64,000 nucleotides of DNA from Vibrio aestuarianus (lineage in GTDB: Bacteria > Pseudomonadota > Gammaproteobacteria > Enterobacterales > Vibrionaceae): contig NZ_JAAZTU010000012.1 of the NCBI RefSeq assembly GCF_012395185.1, positions 1 through 64,000 on the forward strand, given 5' to 3'. Position numbers and translations under genes: made by a program. Position 1 is the stretch's first letter. Every line of letters begins with the position of its first letter. The notes under the pieces are model-generated. The model had not been told where the DNA came from. It ran no database searches and worked only from the letters and a program-made list of their open reading frames with translations. This document shows, piece by piece, positions 43,515 through 54,524 of this stretch.

Positions 43515-43556
43515 ATCCACTAGATAAGCCACACGCTGATGATTTATCTAGTGGAT
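43515..43556. terminator. Hairpin between convergent genes
   Basis: ATCCACTAGATAA (43515-43527) has its complement at 43544-43556. The 13-bp stem overlaps the last codons of the XRE-type gene and follows the hypothetical gene's stop. No T run is present. Confidence 0.55.
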
Positions 43557-43898
43557 GTGATGTACATAATCGATAATAACTTGGTTTCCCTCGATATAAA
43601 CACGTTGAATTTCACCATCGACACTGACTCGATTTTGTAAACTAATCGTCCTTTCACCGATGTTTGAATTCAACTTCAGCGATGGCAACACATTTCGTGG
43701 CTCAATATGCAAATGCTGACAAAACTGATTAATAAAGCTCATCGATAACGGTGCATTACCACGTAATAAATTAGAAAGCTCAACTTGGCTAATACCTAAC
43801 CTTTTCGAAACTTCCATTTGTGTTAAGTGCATTTTCGCTTTTTGCGACATCCAGGCATCGTACAACGCGTTTCTATCTTCTTGGTTAAACTCCACCAT
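43548..43898 (-). CDS. XRE/HigA-like HTH transcriptional regulator
   Basis: The product has 116 residues. A helix-turn-helix of the Cro/C1 type spans about 20-75 (LTQMEVSKRLGISQVELSNLL), and the C-terminal part (about 78-116) is beta-rich (GERTISLQNRVSVDGEIQRV). No toxin-like partner gene is adjacent, so an antitoxin role is not supported. It lies 171 bp downstream of the PLP decarboxylase gene on the same strand. Confidence 0.75.
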   Translation of the reverse strand: MVEFNQEDRNALYDAWMSQKAKMHLTQMEVSKRLGISQVELSNLLRGNAPLSMSFINQFCQHLHIEPRNVLPSLKLNSNIGERTISLQNRVSVDGEIQRVYIEGNQVIIDYVHHIH

Positions 43899-44069
43899 TT
43901 ACCTCTTCTATCGCTATTCTGACCCTGCTGAAAATGGCAAAAACGGACCAGCATAATGTCAGACCAACGTAATAATCACCGATTGCAATATAAGGTTCTA
44001 ACCATTTGGAATGCATATCTCTCTTTTTATAGGTTTTGCAAACCGTGGGGGCTGCACGCCTAGTCAAAC

Positions 44070-45785
44070 CTAATCTGGATCCAGACTGCGAACGAAACGT
44101 TCAATGCGCGCACGAGTTGTATTAGGATTCATCAATACCGCTTTTTCTCCAGGGATATGTAAACAATGGCCTTGCAAGTCATAGCGAGTGCGCGCAATAG
44201 AGCCAACCCAGTTGGTGTTTAAGTGCATACCTTTACGCTGTAAAAATTGTTGTCGGTGATATAGCGTATTTTCAATCATTGAATCAATCGTTCCATTTTT
44301 GCCACCAGATGCCATTTCCTGTTCAAACATCTTTTCTGGGCAAGTTACTTTTTGCGGCTCATAAAGACGGAACACCACGCTTGGGCCCTGATTTGCCAGT
44401 GCTGCTACCCAACAATGAGGCAATTTTACAAGTTGGCAGCGTAAAAAATTGGCATTTTGCAAGGTATTCGCAATAGCAGTTTGATAGCCTTCAACGCCTA
44501 AATATTGCAGGGCAGAATACGCAGAAAAAACGCCAACTGCACTACGTGAACATTCAATCGTCGACTGCAAGTGTGTCTCTTCCCTTTGTGTATGTTCAAA
44601 ATATGAGTAATAGCTTGGATCGGTTTTTAACGCCGCAAGATCTTGCTTATTTTTCACCATCAGTAAACTCGAGGTATAGGGCACATACCCCCATTTTTGA
44701 AAATCAACGGTAAATGAATCCGCTAATTTTAGGCTATTAATATATGGCAGTAGCGAGACGATCCCGTTTAGTGTCGCTGCATTTATCGCCAATGGATTGC
44801 GTTCGACATCGTAATTTTTGAAAAATAACAAGCTCCAACCTACCGCCGCATCAACATGCAAATGGGGTTTCGTAGCAACCGAATATTCTTTACACAACTT
44901 CTCTCTAATATTGTATACCCGTTCAATATCATCAATAGCGAAAGTATCTGTAGTGCCAAAGGTGAGCATAATGGCAGGAACTGGAATATTGTGCTTAAAA
45001 CACCAGGTCAACTGCTGCTCTAGCTCTGTAATATCCATTTGATTATTATCATTGACCTTAATTCGTATCACTTTTCCTTTAATATCTAGACCAAGTAAGG
45101 ATAAGTTAGTCATGTTGGAATAATGACCCGCTTCAGAATTAAAGATACGGTACTCTTCTTCAGCCAGCCCATGCATCGCCGAATGACACAACGCTTTACG
45201 GATCCCCAATAAATAGCCATACAAGTTGCAAAATGTTCCCCCTTGAGTAAACAAACCACTGGATTGCTCAACGTTGTAACCAACTAAGTTAGCAATTTGT
45301 CTAACCACCAATTTCTCAAGCTCTGCGGCATCGCCTGCATACTCGCTATACACTAAGTTAGGATTGGCAATGGTCGCAAGTAGTGCACCGTGAATCGCAG
45401 GGTCACAAGGGGTTGAAATCACATTCTCAACCGAACGCGGATCATCCCAATTTTTCGAATGTTTGGCTGCATAAAGTGCCAGACTATCGAACGGGTGCAT
45501 GACATCACGCGAATCATTAGGAATATGATTTATGTTTAGTAACTGTTGTTGTAGAGAAGACGAAATCGCTGCTGGGCGATGATTTAAGCGGCGCCCGTCG
45601 AGCCAGTCAGCAATATCGTGAATTCGATACAGCGGCCATAATTTAGGATCTCTGGCAAAAAACTGCGCCCGCATTTTTTCAAATTTCAGATTAAAGGTAG
45701 ATGTCACTTGATTCGCTTTTTCATCTAACCCAATACGATCTATTGCTTGTTTTTTTAACAATAAATGCTTGGACGCCGTTTTCAT
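44070..45785 (-). CDS. Group II PLP-dependent amino-acid decarboxylase, substrate unknown
   Basis: The product has 571 residues. Fold type I decarboxylase motifs: LFTQGGTFCNLYG, FNSEAGHYS (cofactor-stacking His), LHVDAAVGWS (PLP-pyridine Asp) and DFQKWGYVPYTSS (Schiff-base Lys). Relatives decarboxylate glutamate, 2,4-diaminobutyrate, aspartate, tyrosine or cysteine sulfinate; the substrate cannot be read here. GGAG lies before the ATG. It follows the chemoreceptor gene by 49 bp on the same strand. Closeness to speAB and the ectoine genes makes a diamine or diaminobutyrate link conceivable (inference). Confidence 0.82.
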   Translation of the reverse strand: MKTASKHLLLKKQAIDRIGLDEKANQVTSTFNLKFEKMRAQFFARDPKLWPLYRIHDIADWLDGRRLNHRPAAISSSLQQQLLNINHIPNDSRDVMHPFDSLALYAAKHSKNWDDPRSVENVISTPCDPAIHGALLATIANPNLVYSEYAGDAAELEKLVVRQIANLVGYNVEQSSGLFTQGGTFCNLYGYLLGIRKALCHSAMHGLAEEEYRIFNSEAGHYSNMTNLSLLGLDIKGKVIRIKVNDNNQMDITELEQQLTWCFKHNIPVPAIMLTFGTTDTFAIDDIERVYNIREKLCKEYSVATKPHLHVDAAVGWSLLFFKNYDVERNPLAINAATLNGIVSLLPYINSLKLADSFTVDFQKWGYVPYTSSLLMVKNKQDLAALKTDPSYYSYFEHTQREETHLQSTIECSRSAVGVFSAYSALQYLGVEGYQTAIANTLQNANFLRCQLVKLPHCWVAALANQGPSVVFRLYEPQKVTCPEKMFEQEMASGGKNGTIDSMIENTLYHRQQFLQRKGMHLNTNWVGSIARTRYDLQGHCLHIPGEKAVLMNPNTTRARIERFVRSLDPD

Positions 45786-45834
45786 CGCATTTCTCCAGAG
45801 TTATTCGTGATAAGCACGAATCGCCACGCTTGCC

Positions 45835-47745
45835 CTACTTCAGTTTGAAATTAGCAACTAAACGATCAAGTTCATGATTGGATGAAGATAACGATTCTGT
45901 AGCACTGACCGTTTGTCGACCACTCACCACCAATGATTCAACGATATCTCTGATAGCGAGCATATTTCGACTCAGTTCTTCTGCAACCGTACTCTGCTGT
46001 TCGGTTGCCGCTGCAATTTGAGTACTTAAATCATCGATTTCAGTTACTGAGTTACCCATCATGTTCAGACTGCCTGAAACTTCAGATGTTTTGTCGGCGG
46101 TAGTTTGGCACTGCATTTTGGTTTTGTTCATAGCAGCAACCACACTGTCCGTGCCTTCAAGTAGCTTGGCTAACATGTCCGAGATCTCTGTCGTGCTATT
46201 TTGCGTCCTCGCCGCCAAAGCTCGCACCTCATCGGCCACCACCGCAAAGCCCCTTCCCTGTTCACCTGCGCGCGCAGCCTCTATCGCAGCATTCAAGGCC
46301 AGCAAGTTTGTTTGCTCGGAAATAGCACCAATGACCGTCAGTACTTCACTGATCTTAATCGCGTCTTTATTCATATTCGCAATACGTTCAGACATTTGAT
46401 CTACATCACTGACCAACGAGCTAACCGTATCAACAGCATTGTTGACAATAATGATCGACTGTTTCGCTTCTTTGCTAGCAGAGTCAGTGATGTTAGTCGA
46501 TTGAGTGACACTTTCAGCCACCGTCCTGGCGCTCTCGCTCATTTCGGTAATAGCAGTCACAACCTGCTCTGTCTCAGAAGAATGCGAAAGCAGCATATGC
46601 TCATTTTCTTTAGCGGTTTGTCCTAACTGTTCAATATTGGAGGAAATATTGCGACTGGCATCGGCGATTTGCAGCATCATTTTTTGTAAGTTTTCAGAGA
46701 ACAAGTTAAACCCTTGGCTGATCTGAGCCAAATCATCTTCACCATGCACATCCAGACGTCGAGTTAAATCCCCAGAACCTTGTGAAAGAGCGAGTACTGC
46801 TTTTTTCAAACGTAGCAAAGGTTTATAGATCTGATTCAGGATAAAAAAGATGGCAGCAACGCTCACAACCAACAACATAATACTGGTGTAGATAGCACTC
46901 TTTTGCGCCTCATAAACTTCGGATAAAGCGGTGTTTTTATCGACGAACACCATCATTGTCCAATACATATTGTCCGTTAAGTTTACGCGCTTGAAATAAC
47001 CATCAAACTCAATACCAAGATAAGGGAATGACAAGTTTCCTGAGTCCTGTTTACTAAACAGGCTCTCCATTTCGCTGAAGTTAGAACTGACTTGGGATGG
47101 TGTACGTCCAATATCACTTGGGTCATCACTAGCGAAAAATACCGCATGTTTATCAGTTAAGGTGGCAGCGCCACCAGCAAACCGTATGTTACTCACTTGC
47201 TCGATGACCTCACCAAGTTGAATATCACCTAGCAGTACACCGATAAAGCGACTTTGGGCGTAAACAGGCGTCACAGCACTGACTACACGACTACCGGTGA
47301 CTTGATCTTCATAAATGTCGGTTAAGAATGCAGACTGAGACGTTTTTGCTTGCTGATACCAACTGCGGGATTTGAAGTCTTGCTTACCAGTCCACACACC
47401 ATCATCGCTACCGAACGACATGTATGAGCGTCCATCGTCATAGGCCATAACCACATTAGAAATCTGTGCACTTTCCGCCAACAGGCGAACCAACTTTACA
47501 TTTTCTTGATCGGATAAATCCGTGCTGAAGTGCTTAGACCCTTGCATGACCGCTTGGTAACGATTTTTCACCCAAGACTCTAATTCAGAGACATGATAAT
47601 TGAGCTTGTTCTGAGTTTCAGTGGTGAGAGAGGTGATCATTTTATCTCTCAGCGACAACATATTAATCGAACCCAAAATAATTAAGGATGTTGCAATCAA
47701 AATCGCAACACTCACGTATATTCTAGTTTTAAAACCTAAAGCCAT
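45835..47745 (-). CDS. Methyl-accepting chemotaxis protein with dCache sensor
   Basis: The product has 636 residues. TM1 lies at about 10-30; the periplasmic double-Cache sensor (about 35-270) includes [19 protein letters not shown] and [11 protein letters not shown]2 is at about 280-300; then HAMP and the signalling domain with hairpin tip [19 protein letters not shown] and [14 protein letters not shown]. No C-terminal CheR-tethering pentapeptide is seen (ends VANFKLK). dCache receptors of this kind often bind amino acids or polyamines. It may be co-transcribed with the PLP decarboxylase gene. Confidence 0.93.
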   Translation of the reverse strand: MALGFKTRIYVSVAILIATSLIILGSINMLSLRDKMITSLTTETQNKLNYHVSELESWVKNRYQAVMQGSKHFSTDLSDQENVKLVRLLAESAQISNVVMAYDDGRSYMSFGSDDGVWTGKQDFKSRSWYQQAKTSQSAFLTDIYEDQVTGSRVVSAVTPVYAQSRFIGVLLGDIQLGEVIEQVSNIRFAGGAATLTDKHAVFFASDDPSDIGRTPSQVSSNFSEMESLFSKQDSGNLSFPYLGIEFDGYFKRVNLTDNMYWTMMVFVDKNTALSEVYEAQKSAIYTSIMLLVVSVAAIFFILNQIYKPLLRLKKAVLALSQGSGDLTRRLDVHGEDDLAQISQGFNLFSENLQKMMLQIADASRNISSNIEQLGQTAKENEHMLLSHSSETEQVVTAITEMSESARTVAESVTQSTNITDSASKEAKQSIIIVNNAVDTVSSLVSDVDQMSERIANMNKDAIKISEVLTVIGAISEQTNLLALNAAIEAARAGEQGRGFAVVADEVRALAARTQNSTTEISDMLAKLLEGTDSVVAAMNKTKMQCQTTADKTSEVSGSLNMMGNSVTEIDDLSTQIAAATEQQSTVAEELSRNMLAIRDIVESLVVSGRQTVSATESLSSSNHELDRLVANFKLK

Positions 47746-48034
47746 GATTCACCCTCACCGTGCTACAGTGTATAAAAATAAGGTGAAACTTGGTCATATT
47801 ATTAATATGAATGAAAGACCATAGAGACACCTAGCCAACCTGATTAAGTTGGTACAAGAAAAGTAATTATGCAAGTGGTGTCACAATGATTTATTATCTG
47901 ATGATGTTCATACGCGTTGACAGTTAAGAACAACACTATGATTTATAAAAGAAGTTTTATTTATAAGTTTTGAATAAAAGAACGGCGCGCAGTGAAGAAA
48001 AAGACTACACGCCTAATCATATATAACCTTATAT

Positions 48035-48961
48035 TTAGGCTTTTGCTTTTGAAGTAGCCCAAACGTAAAGCAGTTCTAAAGCGATAGTCGCGCCAGCCAG
48101 AGCTGTCACTTCGCTTTGGTCATAAGGTGGGGAAACTTCTACAACATCCATACCGACAAGATTTATCCCTGCTAATCCACGGATAATTTTGAGGACTTTG
48201 TCTGAGTTTAAGCCGCCACAAACCGGAGTTCCGGTCCCAGGTGCAAAGGCAGGATCAAGACAATCGATATCAAACGTCAGGTAAACCGGTTTGTCACCAA
48301 TTATTGCGCGAATCTGAGCGACTATCTCATCGACGGAGAGATCATTCGCTTGCATCGCATTAATCACATTAAAGCCGTGGCCTTCTTGTTTGTATTCCGT
48401 ACGAATACCGATCTGAATCGAATGCTTGGCCGAGATCAACCCTTCCTTCGGAGCATGATAAAACATAGTGCCATGATCATAAGCGCTACCATTGGCATAG
48501 GTATCGGTGTGAGCATCAAAATGGATCAACGCCATTTCACCATGATATTTTGCATAAGCTCGCAAGATCGGCAGAGTGATAAAGTGATCGCCACCTAGTG
48601 CTAGCATGGTTTTACCGCTTTTCAAAATTTCGCCAGTTGCCGCTTCTAATCGATACGTGAAATCTTCTGCATCACCACAATCAAACACCAAATCACCCGC
48701 ATCAATCACTTTAGTGTCATTGAAAAGGTTAAAATCCCACGGGAATTTTTTACCTTCCCACGCTAAGTTAACCGATGCACGGCGTATCGCATCAGGCCCC
48801 ATACGAGCACCAGGACGTCCCGACGTCGCCATATCCAATGGCACACCTAAAACCACAACATCAGCATCTGCGCTAACTGGGTTCTTTACATATGGACGGC
48901 GAACAAAAGTCATCGCATTGGAATACAGCGAATAATCAGTTTTTGTAAACAAATCATTCAT
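48035..48961 (-). CDS. speB: Agmatinase
   Basis: This 308-residue ureohydrolase converts agmatine to putrescine and urea. Binuclear manganese motifs: [17 protein letters not shown] and [18 protein letters not shown]. Its ATG directly follows the speA stop (TAAATG), so the two are translationally coupled and complete the arginine-to-putrescine route. Confidence 0.95.
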   Translation of the reverse strand: MNDLFTKTDYSLYSNAMTFVRRPYVKNPVSADADVVVLGVPLDMATSGRPGARMGPDAIRRASVNLAWEGKKFPWDFNLFNDTKVIDAGDLVFDCGDAEDFTYRLEAATGEILKSGKTMLALGGDHFITLPILRAYAKYHGEMALIHFDAHTDTYANGSAYDHGTMFYHAPKEGLISAKHSIQIGIRTEYKQEGHGFNVINAMQANDLSVDEIVAQIRAIIGDKPVYLTFDIDCLDPAFAPGTGTPVCGGLNSDKVLKIIRGLAGINLVGMDVVEVSPPYDQSEVTALAGATIALELLYVWATSKAKA

Positions 48962-50884
48962 TTAAAAATCCTCTAAATAAGTGTAACCGCTCAAGCCTTG
49001 CTCTAGCTCTAGCAATACTTTTTCTTGTTCATCAGCGGCAACACGTTGGCTAACTAACTCACGATAATTGGTACGGATCTTATCAACATCGATGTGTACA
49101 TAACGCATCATGTCTTCAACGCTATCGCCTTCGTTAATGGACAGTATCTCTGCTTCTCCATTATCCGTCATATTGACCACAACGCTGTGAGTATCACCAA
49201 ATAAATTGTGCATATCACCCAATATTTCTTGATAAGCACCCACTAAGAAGAACCCCATTAAATACGGCTGGTCTGCATTCCAGGCAGGAACTGGCAATGT
49301 CGTTTCAATACCTTGTCCTTCTACATACTGTTCAATAGCGCCATCTGAGTCACAGGTAATGTCCAACATCACCGCCCGGCGATCTTCTACATTTTCTAAG
49401 CCAGACAATGGTAGTACAGGGAACACTTGATCAATTCCCCAAGCATCTGGTAACGACTGGAATAGTGAGAAGTTCACAAAAAACTTGTCGGCTAAACGCT
49501 CATTCAGTTCGTCCAAAATTGGGCGATGGAAGCGATTTTTGGTGCTCATCTGCAATGTCAATTCGTGATAAATACGCAGTGATAACTGCTCTGCCCAAGC
49601 GCGATGTTGAAGGTTAATCACACCAGTTGAGAATTGACTATGCGCTTCAGATAGATCACTTTGTGTATCGTTATAAATTTCAATCAACGCACGAGCATCA
49701 GAACCTTCACGTAAATTTTCCCAGTTACGCCACATGTTTTGTAGTAACACTGGGGAATCGTGTTCAATCACAGGGATTTCTTCTGGATAGTAAGCTTCTG
49801 TACCAATAACATTGGTGATCAACACGGCATGATGCGCAGTAATAGAACGTCCCGACTCTGAAATAATCACTGGCATCGGTTGGTTATATAACTGACAAAC
49901 ATCACCGACGGTGCTGACAATATTGCGCGCATACTCCACTAACCCATAGTTCATCGAGTTAGATGACTGGCTGCGAGTACCATCATAATCGACCGCTAAG
50001 CCACCACCGACATCGAAGAAGTCGATCTTCGCGCCAATATCGCGTAGTTCACAGTAAAAACGGGCCGCTTCATTCACACCATTACGCACATCACGAATGT
50101 TGGCCATTTGTGAACCTAGATGGAAGTGAACTAACTGCAGCGCTTCGAGTTGATCTTCTGTTTTTAAGCGATCAATCACAGTCAGCACTTGTGAAGCTGA
50201 TAAACCAAATTTTGATTTTTCACCGCCGCTAGCTTGCCATTTACCCGCACCTTGAGATGCTAAGCGAATGCGTAAACCTAATCGTGGTTTCACGCCCAAG
50301 CTTTTGGCTTCTTTCAACACGAGATCCAGTTCAGACAATTTTTCTAAAACGATGAAGACTTTGTGCCCTAGTTTCTCACCAATCAAAGCTAGGCGAATAT
50401 ATTCCCTGTCTTTATAACCATTGCACACAATCACCGAGCTGGCTTGTTGAGCTAATGCCAATACCGCCAATAATTCAGGCTTACTACCAGCTTCAAGGCC
50501 AAGCTGCTTAGTTTCTAACTGAGCTTGGCTGGCTAGAATTTCATCAACCACTTCTTTTTGTTGATTCACTTTAATTGGGTAAACCAACAAATAGTTATTC
50601 GGGTACTGGTATTCTTCAATCGCCTGATTGAAAGCATCACAAATATTGTGTACACGTTGATGAAGGATCTGAGGGAAACGCACAAGCACAGGCAAATTTA
50701 GATCACGAGCTTCAAGCTGCTTAACGATCGAACTCAAAGGCAATTGATGTGCCTTATCATGACGAGGGGATACATACACCTCACCCTGGTTATCAATACC
50801 GTAGAAGCCTTGGCTCCAATAATGAACATTGTAGTCAGCGCGAACGCGATCTAATTTTGATGGTTGTTCCACATCTAATCTCAC
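48962..50884 (-). CDS. speA: Biosynthetic arginine decarboxylase
   Basis: The product has 640 residues from GTG 50884, chosen because homologues start (M)[24 protein letters not shown]; an in-frame GTG at 50926 adds 14 residues and no clear ribosome site favours either. Fold type III PLP enzyme: [12 protein letters not shown] (PLP lysine), [37 protein letters not shown] and [13 protein letters not shown]. Decarboxylates arginine to agmatine. A hairpin (50929-50949) lies in its leader. Confidence 0.93.
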   Translation of the reverse strand: MRLDVEQPSKLDRVRADYNVHYWSQGFYGIDNQGEVYVSPRHDKAHQLPLSSIVKQLEARDLNLPVLVRFPQILHQRVHNICDAFNQAIEEYQYPNNYLLVYPIKVNQQKEVVDEILASQAQLETKQLGLEAGSKPELLAVLALAQQASSVIVCNGYKDREYIRLALIGEKLGHKVFIVLEKLSELDLVLKEAKSLGVKPRLGLRIRLASQGAGKWQASGGEKSKFGLSASQVLTVIDRLKTEDQLEALQLVHFHLGSQMANIRDVRNGVNEAARFYCELRDIGAKIDFFDVGGGLAVDYDGTRSQSSNSMNYGLVEYARNIVSTVGDVCQLYNQPMPVIISESGRSITAHHAVLITNVIGTEAYYPEEIPVIEHDSPVLLQNMWRNWENLREGSDARALIEIYNDTQSDLSEAHSQFSTGVINLQHRAWAEQLSLRIYHELTLQMSTKNRFHRPILDELNERLADKFFVNFSLFQSLPDAWGIDQVFPVLPLSGLENVEDRRAVMLDITCDSDGAIEQYVEGQGIETTLPVPAWNADQPYLMGFFLVGAYQEILGDMHNLFGDTHSVVVNMTDNGEAEILSINEGDSVEDMMRYVHIDVDKIRTNYRELVSQRVAADEQEKVLLELEQGLSGYTYLEDF

Positions 50885-50928
50885 ATGGGCAGAGAGTAAA
50901 ACGTGAATCAGAAATGCTGAAATCACGA

Positions 50929-50949
50929 CCTGACACTTTGTGTGTCAGG
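50929..50949 (-). terminator. Hairpin in speA leader / after the TPR gene
   Basis: CCTGACAC and GTGTCAGG form a perfect 8-bp stem with a TTTGT loop. It lies between the TPR-protein gene and speA, both leftward, with no following T run. Confidence 0.45.
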
Positions 50950-51059
50950 CGCATTAACGTAGAAAAGTAGGTATGTGTCTAATGATAATAATTTATCGTT
51001 AAGATTACGTTTAGTTGTTGCAAGACCGATCAGAAAAACCACTGAAAATTAATGTAAAA

Positions 51060-51905
51060 CTACGCTCCACCAACGATCAATTCGTCAAATTTCGGGTTAC
51101 CATGTAGGCCTTCTAAATCCGCTTCTTCTGCGATCATTTCGCGCAACGATGCACTGATCTCCGTCGCGCGCTGCAGATCTTCAATCGCTTGCTCTTCAGC
51201 ACCGATACGAGCATAAGCACAAGCTCGTTGGTACAAAGCCGGAGCATTTCTATCATCAAGTTCTAATACTCGGTTAGATAGACTCAATGCCCAGTAGTAC
51301 TCACGAATTTCCATCGCTGCATCGGCTTTGTATGTCAATGCTTCTAAATCTCCTGGGCGTATTTTTAAAATTTCATCATACACTTCAATTCGTTGTTCGG
51401 GGGTTTGCATACTCTGAGCACGCAGCCATAAGTTATGGATTTCGTTAATAATTTCTATTTCGCGGTTATTTTCTGTGATAATGCGCGTTTTCCGCTTTAG
51501 ATCCCTTTCCAGCGCGAGGAATTTCTTTTCATACTCTTGAGCTATCTTGTTTAAGCGCTTATCGGCTAAATCGCGCGTATTGTGTTTTAACTCCTTTAGC
51601 GACTGCCAGCCTATCAATGCCACTAGCGATGCTACACCCGCAATAACATAGAAAAAGTATGTCACTGTCACATTGGAATAGTTGAGTGATTTATCGGCGA
51701 CGGATAGCTCGCGGTCTGTAATTTGGATAGTCATCCGCCGCTCAAGATCTTGCTGCTCTTGTCGTAATGATTTTAGTTCATCCAAGATATAACGCTCGAC
51801 TAGGGGCCTATCGAGAATCGGCGATTCTGAATAAGCCTCTTCCGCTTTAAGCGGTGTTGATACAACCAACATCAATGTAAAAATAACTACTAACAATCGA
51901 GACAC
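51060..51905 (-). CDS. TPR-containing inner-membrane protein
   Basis: The product has 281 residues. A signal-like segment (1-21, ending PLKAEE), a short periplasmic coil, a TM helix (about 82-101, YFFYVIAGVASLVALIGW), a cytoplasmic coiled coil (about 105-155) and two or three TPR-like repeats (about 165-255: LEALTYKADAAMEIREYYWA, ALYQRACAYARIGAEEQAIE). It looks like a scaffold in the envelope. Specific function unknown. Confidence 0.78.
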   Translation of the reverse strand: MSRLLVVIFTLMLVVSTPLKAEEAYSESPILDRPLVERYILDELKSLRQEQQDLERRMTIQITDRELSVADKSLNYSNVTVTYFFYVIAGVASLVALIGWQSLKELKHNTRDLADKRLNKIAQEYEKKFLALERDLKRKTRIITENNREIEIINEIHNLWLRAQSMQTPEQRIEVYDEILKIRPGDLEALTYKADAAMEIREYYWALSLSNRVLELDDRNAPALYQRACAYARIGAEEQAIEDLQRATEISASLREMIAEEADLEGLHGNPKFDELIVGGA

Positions 51906-52227
51906 AACGCACTTCCTTTCTAGTCCATTTCTTTCTTCAACACAGAAAATGTTCTGAATACAAACAATTTTCCAGTATCAACACTACTGAAAATCTATTT
52001 TATTAAACACGGCCAAACAACACTTAATTCGTCATCAAAACATTTCAATTCAAATTATTTTCAATTAATTACTCGCATAAAAACCATGATAAATAAAAAG
52101 AATAACCATACAGCATCAAACAAAGTGGCAATAACAACCTTGAAATAACCTTAACTAATGTTTAGTGTACTATACATAATTGCTATCTGCTATTAAATAG
52201 CAACGACGAAAACAAAGGATGTAAATC
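51906..52227. promoter_or_regulatory. Promoter region of proVWX operon
   Basis: This 322-bp AT-rich gap lies between divergent genes. A plausible promoter is TTAACT (52151-52156) with CATAAT (52175-52180) at 18-bp spacing. The inverted repeat at 52180-52203 directly follows it. No coding frame is evident. Confidence 0.5.
52180..52203. promoter_or_regulatory. Inverted repeat upstream of proV, putative MarR/CosR-type operator
   Basis: TTGCTAT and ATAGCAA are separated by 10 bp that contain a further GCTAT, making overlapping palindromes (GCTAT-TAA-ATAGC). It sits just downstream of the likely -10, about 25 bp before the proV ATG: a good repressor position. The MarR gene ending this operon is the candidate binder. 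Confidence 0.5.
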
Positions 52228-53415
52228 ATGTCACCCATGTTAGAAGTGAAAAACCTCTACAAGGTATTTGGGGAAACGCCACAACAAGCCTTTCCTCTTT
52301 TGGCTCAAGGACTCGACAAAGACCAAATTTTCGAAAAAACAGGACTGACTGTTGGCGTTAAAGACGTATCACTTTCGATCAATGAAGGAGAAATATTTGT
52401 CATTATGGGTTTATCTGGCTCAGGTAAATCAACTTTGGTTCGACTATTGAACCGACTCATAGAGCCAACTCAAGGTAATGTCTTACTCAAAGGCAAAGAC
52501 ATTGCTCATATTTCAGAACAGGAACTACGCGAAGTCAGACGAAAAAATATCTCCATGGTTTTTCAAAACTTTGCGCTCATGCCGCATATGACAGTGCTTG
52601 AAAACGCTTCTTTTGGTTTAGAACTAGCGGGTATTGCTGCACCTGAACGCAATAAGAGTGCTAAAGAAGCGCTAGCTCGCGTTGGCTTGGAGGCATATTG
52701 TGATTCGTATCCCGATGAGCTATCAGGCGGGATGAAGCAGCGGGTCGGACTTGCTCGAGCTCTCACTAACGACCCTGATATATTGTTAATGGACGAAGCG
52801 TTCTCGGCACTTGACCCATTGATTAGAACAGAAATGCAAGATGAGTTAATTCGTCTGCAAAACGACGACAAACGCACCATTGTATTTATTTCTCATGATC
52901 TTGATGAGGCAATGCGCATTGGTGACCGAATCGCCATCATGCAAGACGGCGTTGTTGTACAAACTGGCACGCCCGATGAGATATTGCACCACCCAGCAAA
53001 TGATTATGTGAGTTCGTTCTTCCGTGGTGTCAATGTCGCCAGTGTTTTTTCCGCTAAGGATATCGCTCGTAAAAATCCAGCGGCCGTGTTCAAGAAACAT
53101 GACAACGATGGTCCTGCCGCCGCAATGCAGTTATTGATGGATAACGATAGAGACTACGGCATTGTTGTCGACCGTAGTAATAAATACTCGGGTATTGTCT
53201 CTCTCGACTCTTTAAAACAAGCACTCAAACAGCAAGCATCTTTAAGCTCCGCACTGCTTTCCGACACGATCACTATTGACCCTGAATTATTGGTCGGTGA
53301 ATTGATTAGCCAAGTCGCTGAAGTGCCATACGCCGTGCCTGTTGTCGATAAGCAGGGACACTATTATGGCGTCATCACCAAATCACGCTTATTACAGACT
53401 TTAGACAGGGAATAG
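52228..53415 (+). CDS. proV: Glycine betaine/proline ABC transporter ATPase with CBS domains
   Basis: The product has 395 residues. The ProV/OpuAA N-terminus ([16 protein letters not shown]) carries the helix specific to this family. Walker [11 protein letters not shown], signature [15 protein letters not shown], Walker [17 protein letters not shown] and FISHDLDEA are intact. A tandem CBS pair at about 275-395 senses ionic strength in relatives. First gene of proVWX-marR, driven by the promoter region with the inverted repeat. Confidence 0.95.
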   Translation: MSPMLEVKNLYKVFGETPQQAFPLLAQGLDKDQIFEKTGLTVGVKDVSLSINEGEIFVIMGLSGSGKSTLVRLLNRLIEPTQGNVLLKGKDIAHISEQELREVRRKNISMVFQNFALMPHMTVLENASFGLELAGIAAPERNKSAKEALARVGLEAYCDSYPDELSGGMKQRVGLARALTNDPDILLMDEAFSALDPLIRTEMQDELIRLQNDDKRTIVFISHDLDEAMRIGDRIAIMQDGVVVQTGTPDEILHHPANDYVSSFFRGVNVASVFSAKDIARKNPAAVFKKHDNDGPAAAMQLLMDNDRDYGIVVDRSNKYSGIVSLDSLKQALKQQASLSSALLSDTITIDPELLVGELISQVAEVPYAVPVVDKQGHYYGVITKSRLLQTLDRE

Positions 53416-53417
53416 TC

Positions 53418-54524
53418 ATGACTACCGAAAATACAACGCAAGCCGCCGAAGCTCTTGATCCATGGGCTTCTACTGCGCCAACTCCCGCCAGTAGTGACCC
53501 ATGGTCAACGGCTACCGCAACGCCAACTGGTGGTGACTGGTTAAGTAGCACTACAGACGCTCCCGTACCTTTCGATTGGCTTCACCCCTTCCAAGACGCG
53601 GTGATTCCTTTTGATAACTGGGTAGAAACGGGACTGAATTGGTTGGTACAGCACGGCCGCCCATTATTTCAAGCGATCCGAGTACCCATCGATTTCATAT
53701 TAACTTCTTTTGAAACTACGCTTGTTTCAACACCAGCTCCATTTATGCTGCTGATCCTATTCCTCATTGCTTGGCAACTTGCAGGCCCAAGAATGGGAAT
53801 CGCCTCACTAGCGTCATTAATAACTATCGGTTTAATTGGCGCTTGGTCAGAAGCGATGGTGACACTTGCTCTGGTTATGACCTCGGTATTCTTCTGCCTA
53901 CTCATAGGGCTACCTCTGGGGATATGGCTTGCTAGAAATCAGACCGCTGGCAAATTCATTAGGCCAATATTAGATGCCATGCAAACCACACCCGCTTTCG
54001 TGTACTTGGTACCGATCGTTATGCTGTTCGGTATTGGTAATGTACCCGGTGTTGTTGTCACCATTATTTTTGCGCTGCCACCAATTGTTCGCTTGACCAT
54101 ATTAGGCATTCAGCAAGTGCCAGAAGAACTAATCGAAGCGGGGCACGCTTTTGGTGCTAGTCCAAAACAGATGCTTTACCGCATACAGTTACCTCTTGCC
54201 ATGCCAACCATTATGGCTGGCGTCAACCAAACCTTGATGCTTTCGCTATCGATGGTAGTGATTGCTTCAATGATTGCTGTCGGTGGTTTAGGGCAAATGG
54301 TACTGCGTGGTATTGGTCGCTTAGATATGGGGCTTGCTGCTGTCGGTGGCTTAGGCATTGTAATACTGGCGATTTTATTAGACCGCCTCACCCAGCATAT
54401 AGGGACAGAAAATCGAGATAAGAAAACGCGTTGGTACCAAACCGGTCCCGTATCCATTTTTTACCTCATCAAACAGAAAATGACTCACCAGCAAAGTATC
54501 AACAACCTAGGAGAACAGAAATGA
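53418..54524 (+). CDS. proW: Glycine betaine/proline ABC transporter permease
   Basis: The product has 368 residues. A long N-terminal cytoplasmic/periplasmic stretch rich in Trp-Ala-Ser-Thr-Pro (about 14-55, with repeated DPWxST-like units) precedes the membrane core with the EAA loop [20 protein letters not shown]. The core keeps [22 protein letters not shown], a ProW hallmark (partly quoted). It follows proV by 2 bp and overlaps proX by 4 bp. Confidence 0.94.
   Translation: MTTENTTQAAEALDPWASTAPTPASSDPWSTATATPTGGDWLSSTTDAPVPFDWLHPFQDAVIPFDNWVETGLNWLVQHGRPLFQAIRVPIDFILTSFETTLVSTPAPFMLLILFLIAWQLAGPRMGIASLASLITIGLIGAWSEAMVTLALVMTSVFFCLLIGLPLGIWLARNQTAGKFIRPILDAMQTTPAFVYLVPIVMLFGIGNVPGVVVTIIFALPPIVRLTILGIQQVPEELIEAGHAFGASPKQMLYRIQLPLAMPTIMAGVNQTLMLSLSMVVIASMIAVGGLGQMVLRGIGRLDMGLAAVGGLGIVILAILLDRLTQHIGTENRDKKTRWYQTGPVSIFYLIKQKMTHQQSINNLGEQK

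Noticed and set aside
43548..43898. XRE gene as antitoxin of a toxin-antitoxin pair
   Set aside because: No small toxin-like gene adjoins it; the neighbour at 43057 is convergent and unlike known toxins.
43885..44067. 60-residue frame between the XRE and decarboxylase genes
   Set aside because: Weak start and no conserved pattern; overlaps the regulator start.
46061..46626. Two long plus-strand frames opposite the chemoreceptor gene
   Set aside because: They mirror the conserved MCP signalling domain; long antisense frames are common there by codon bias.
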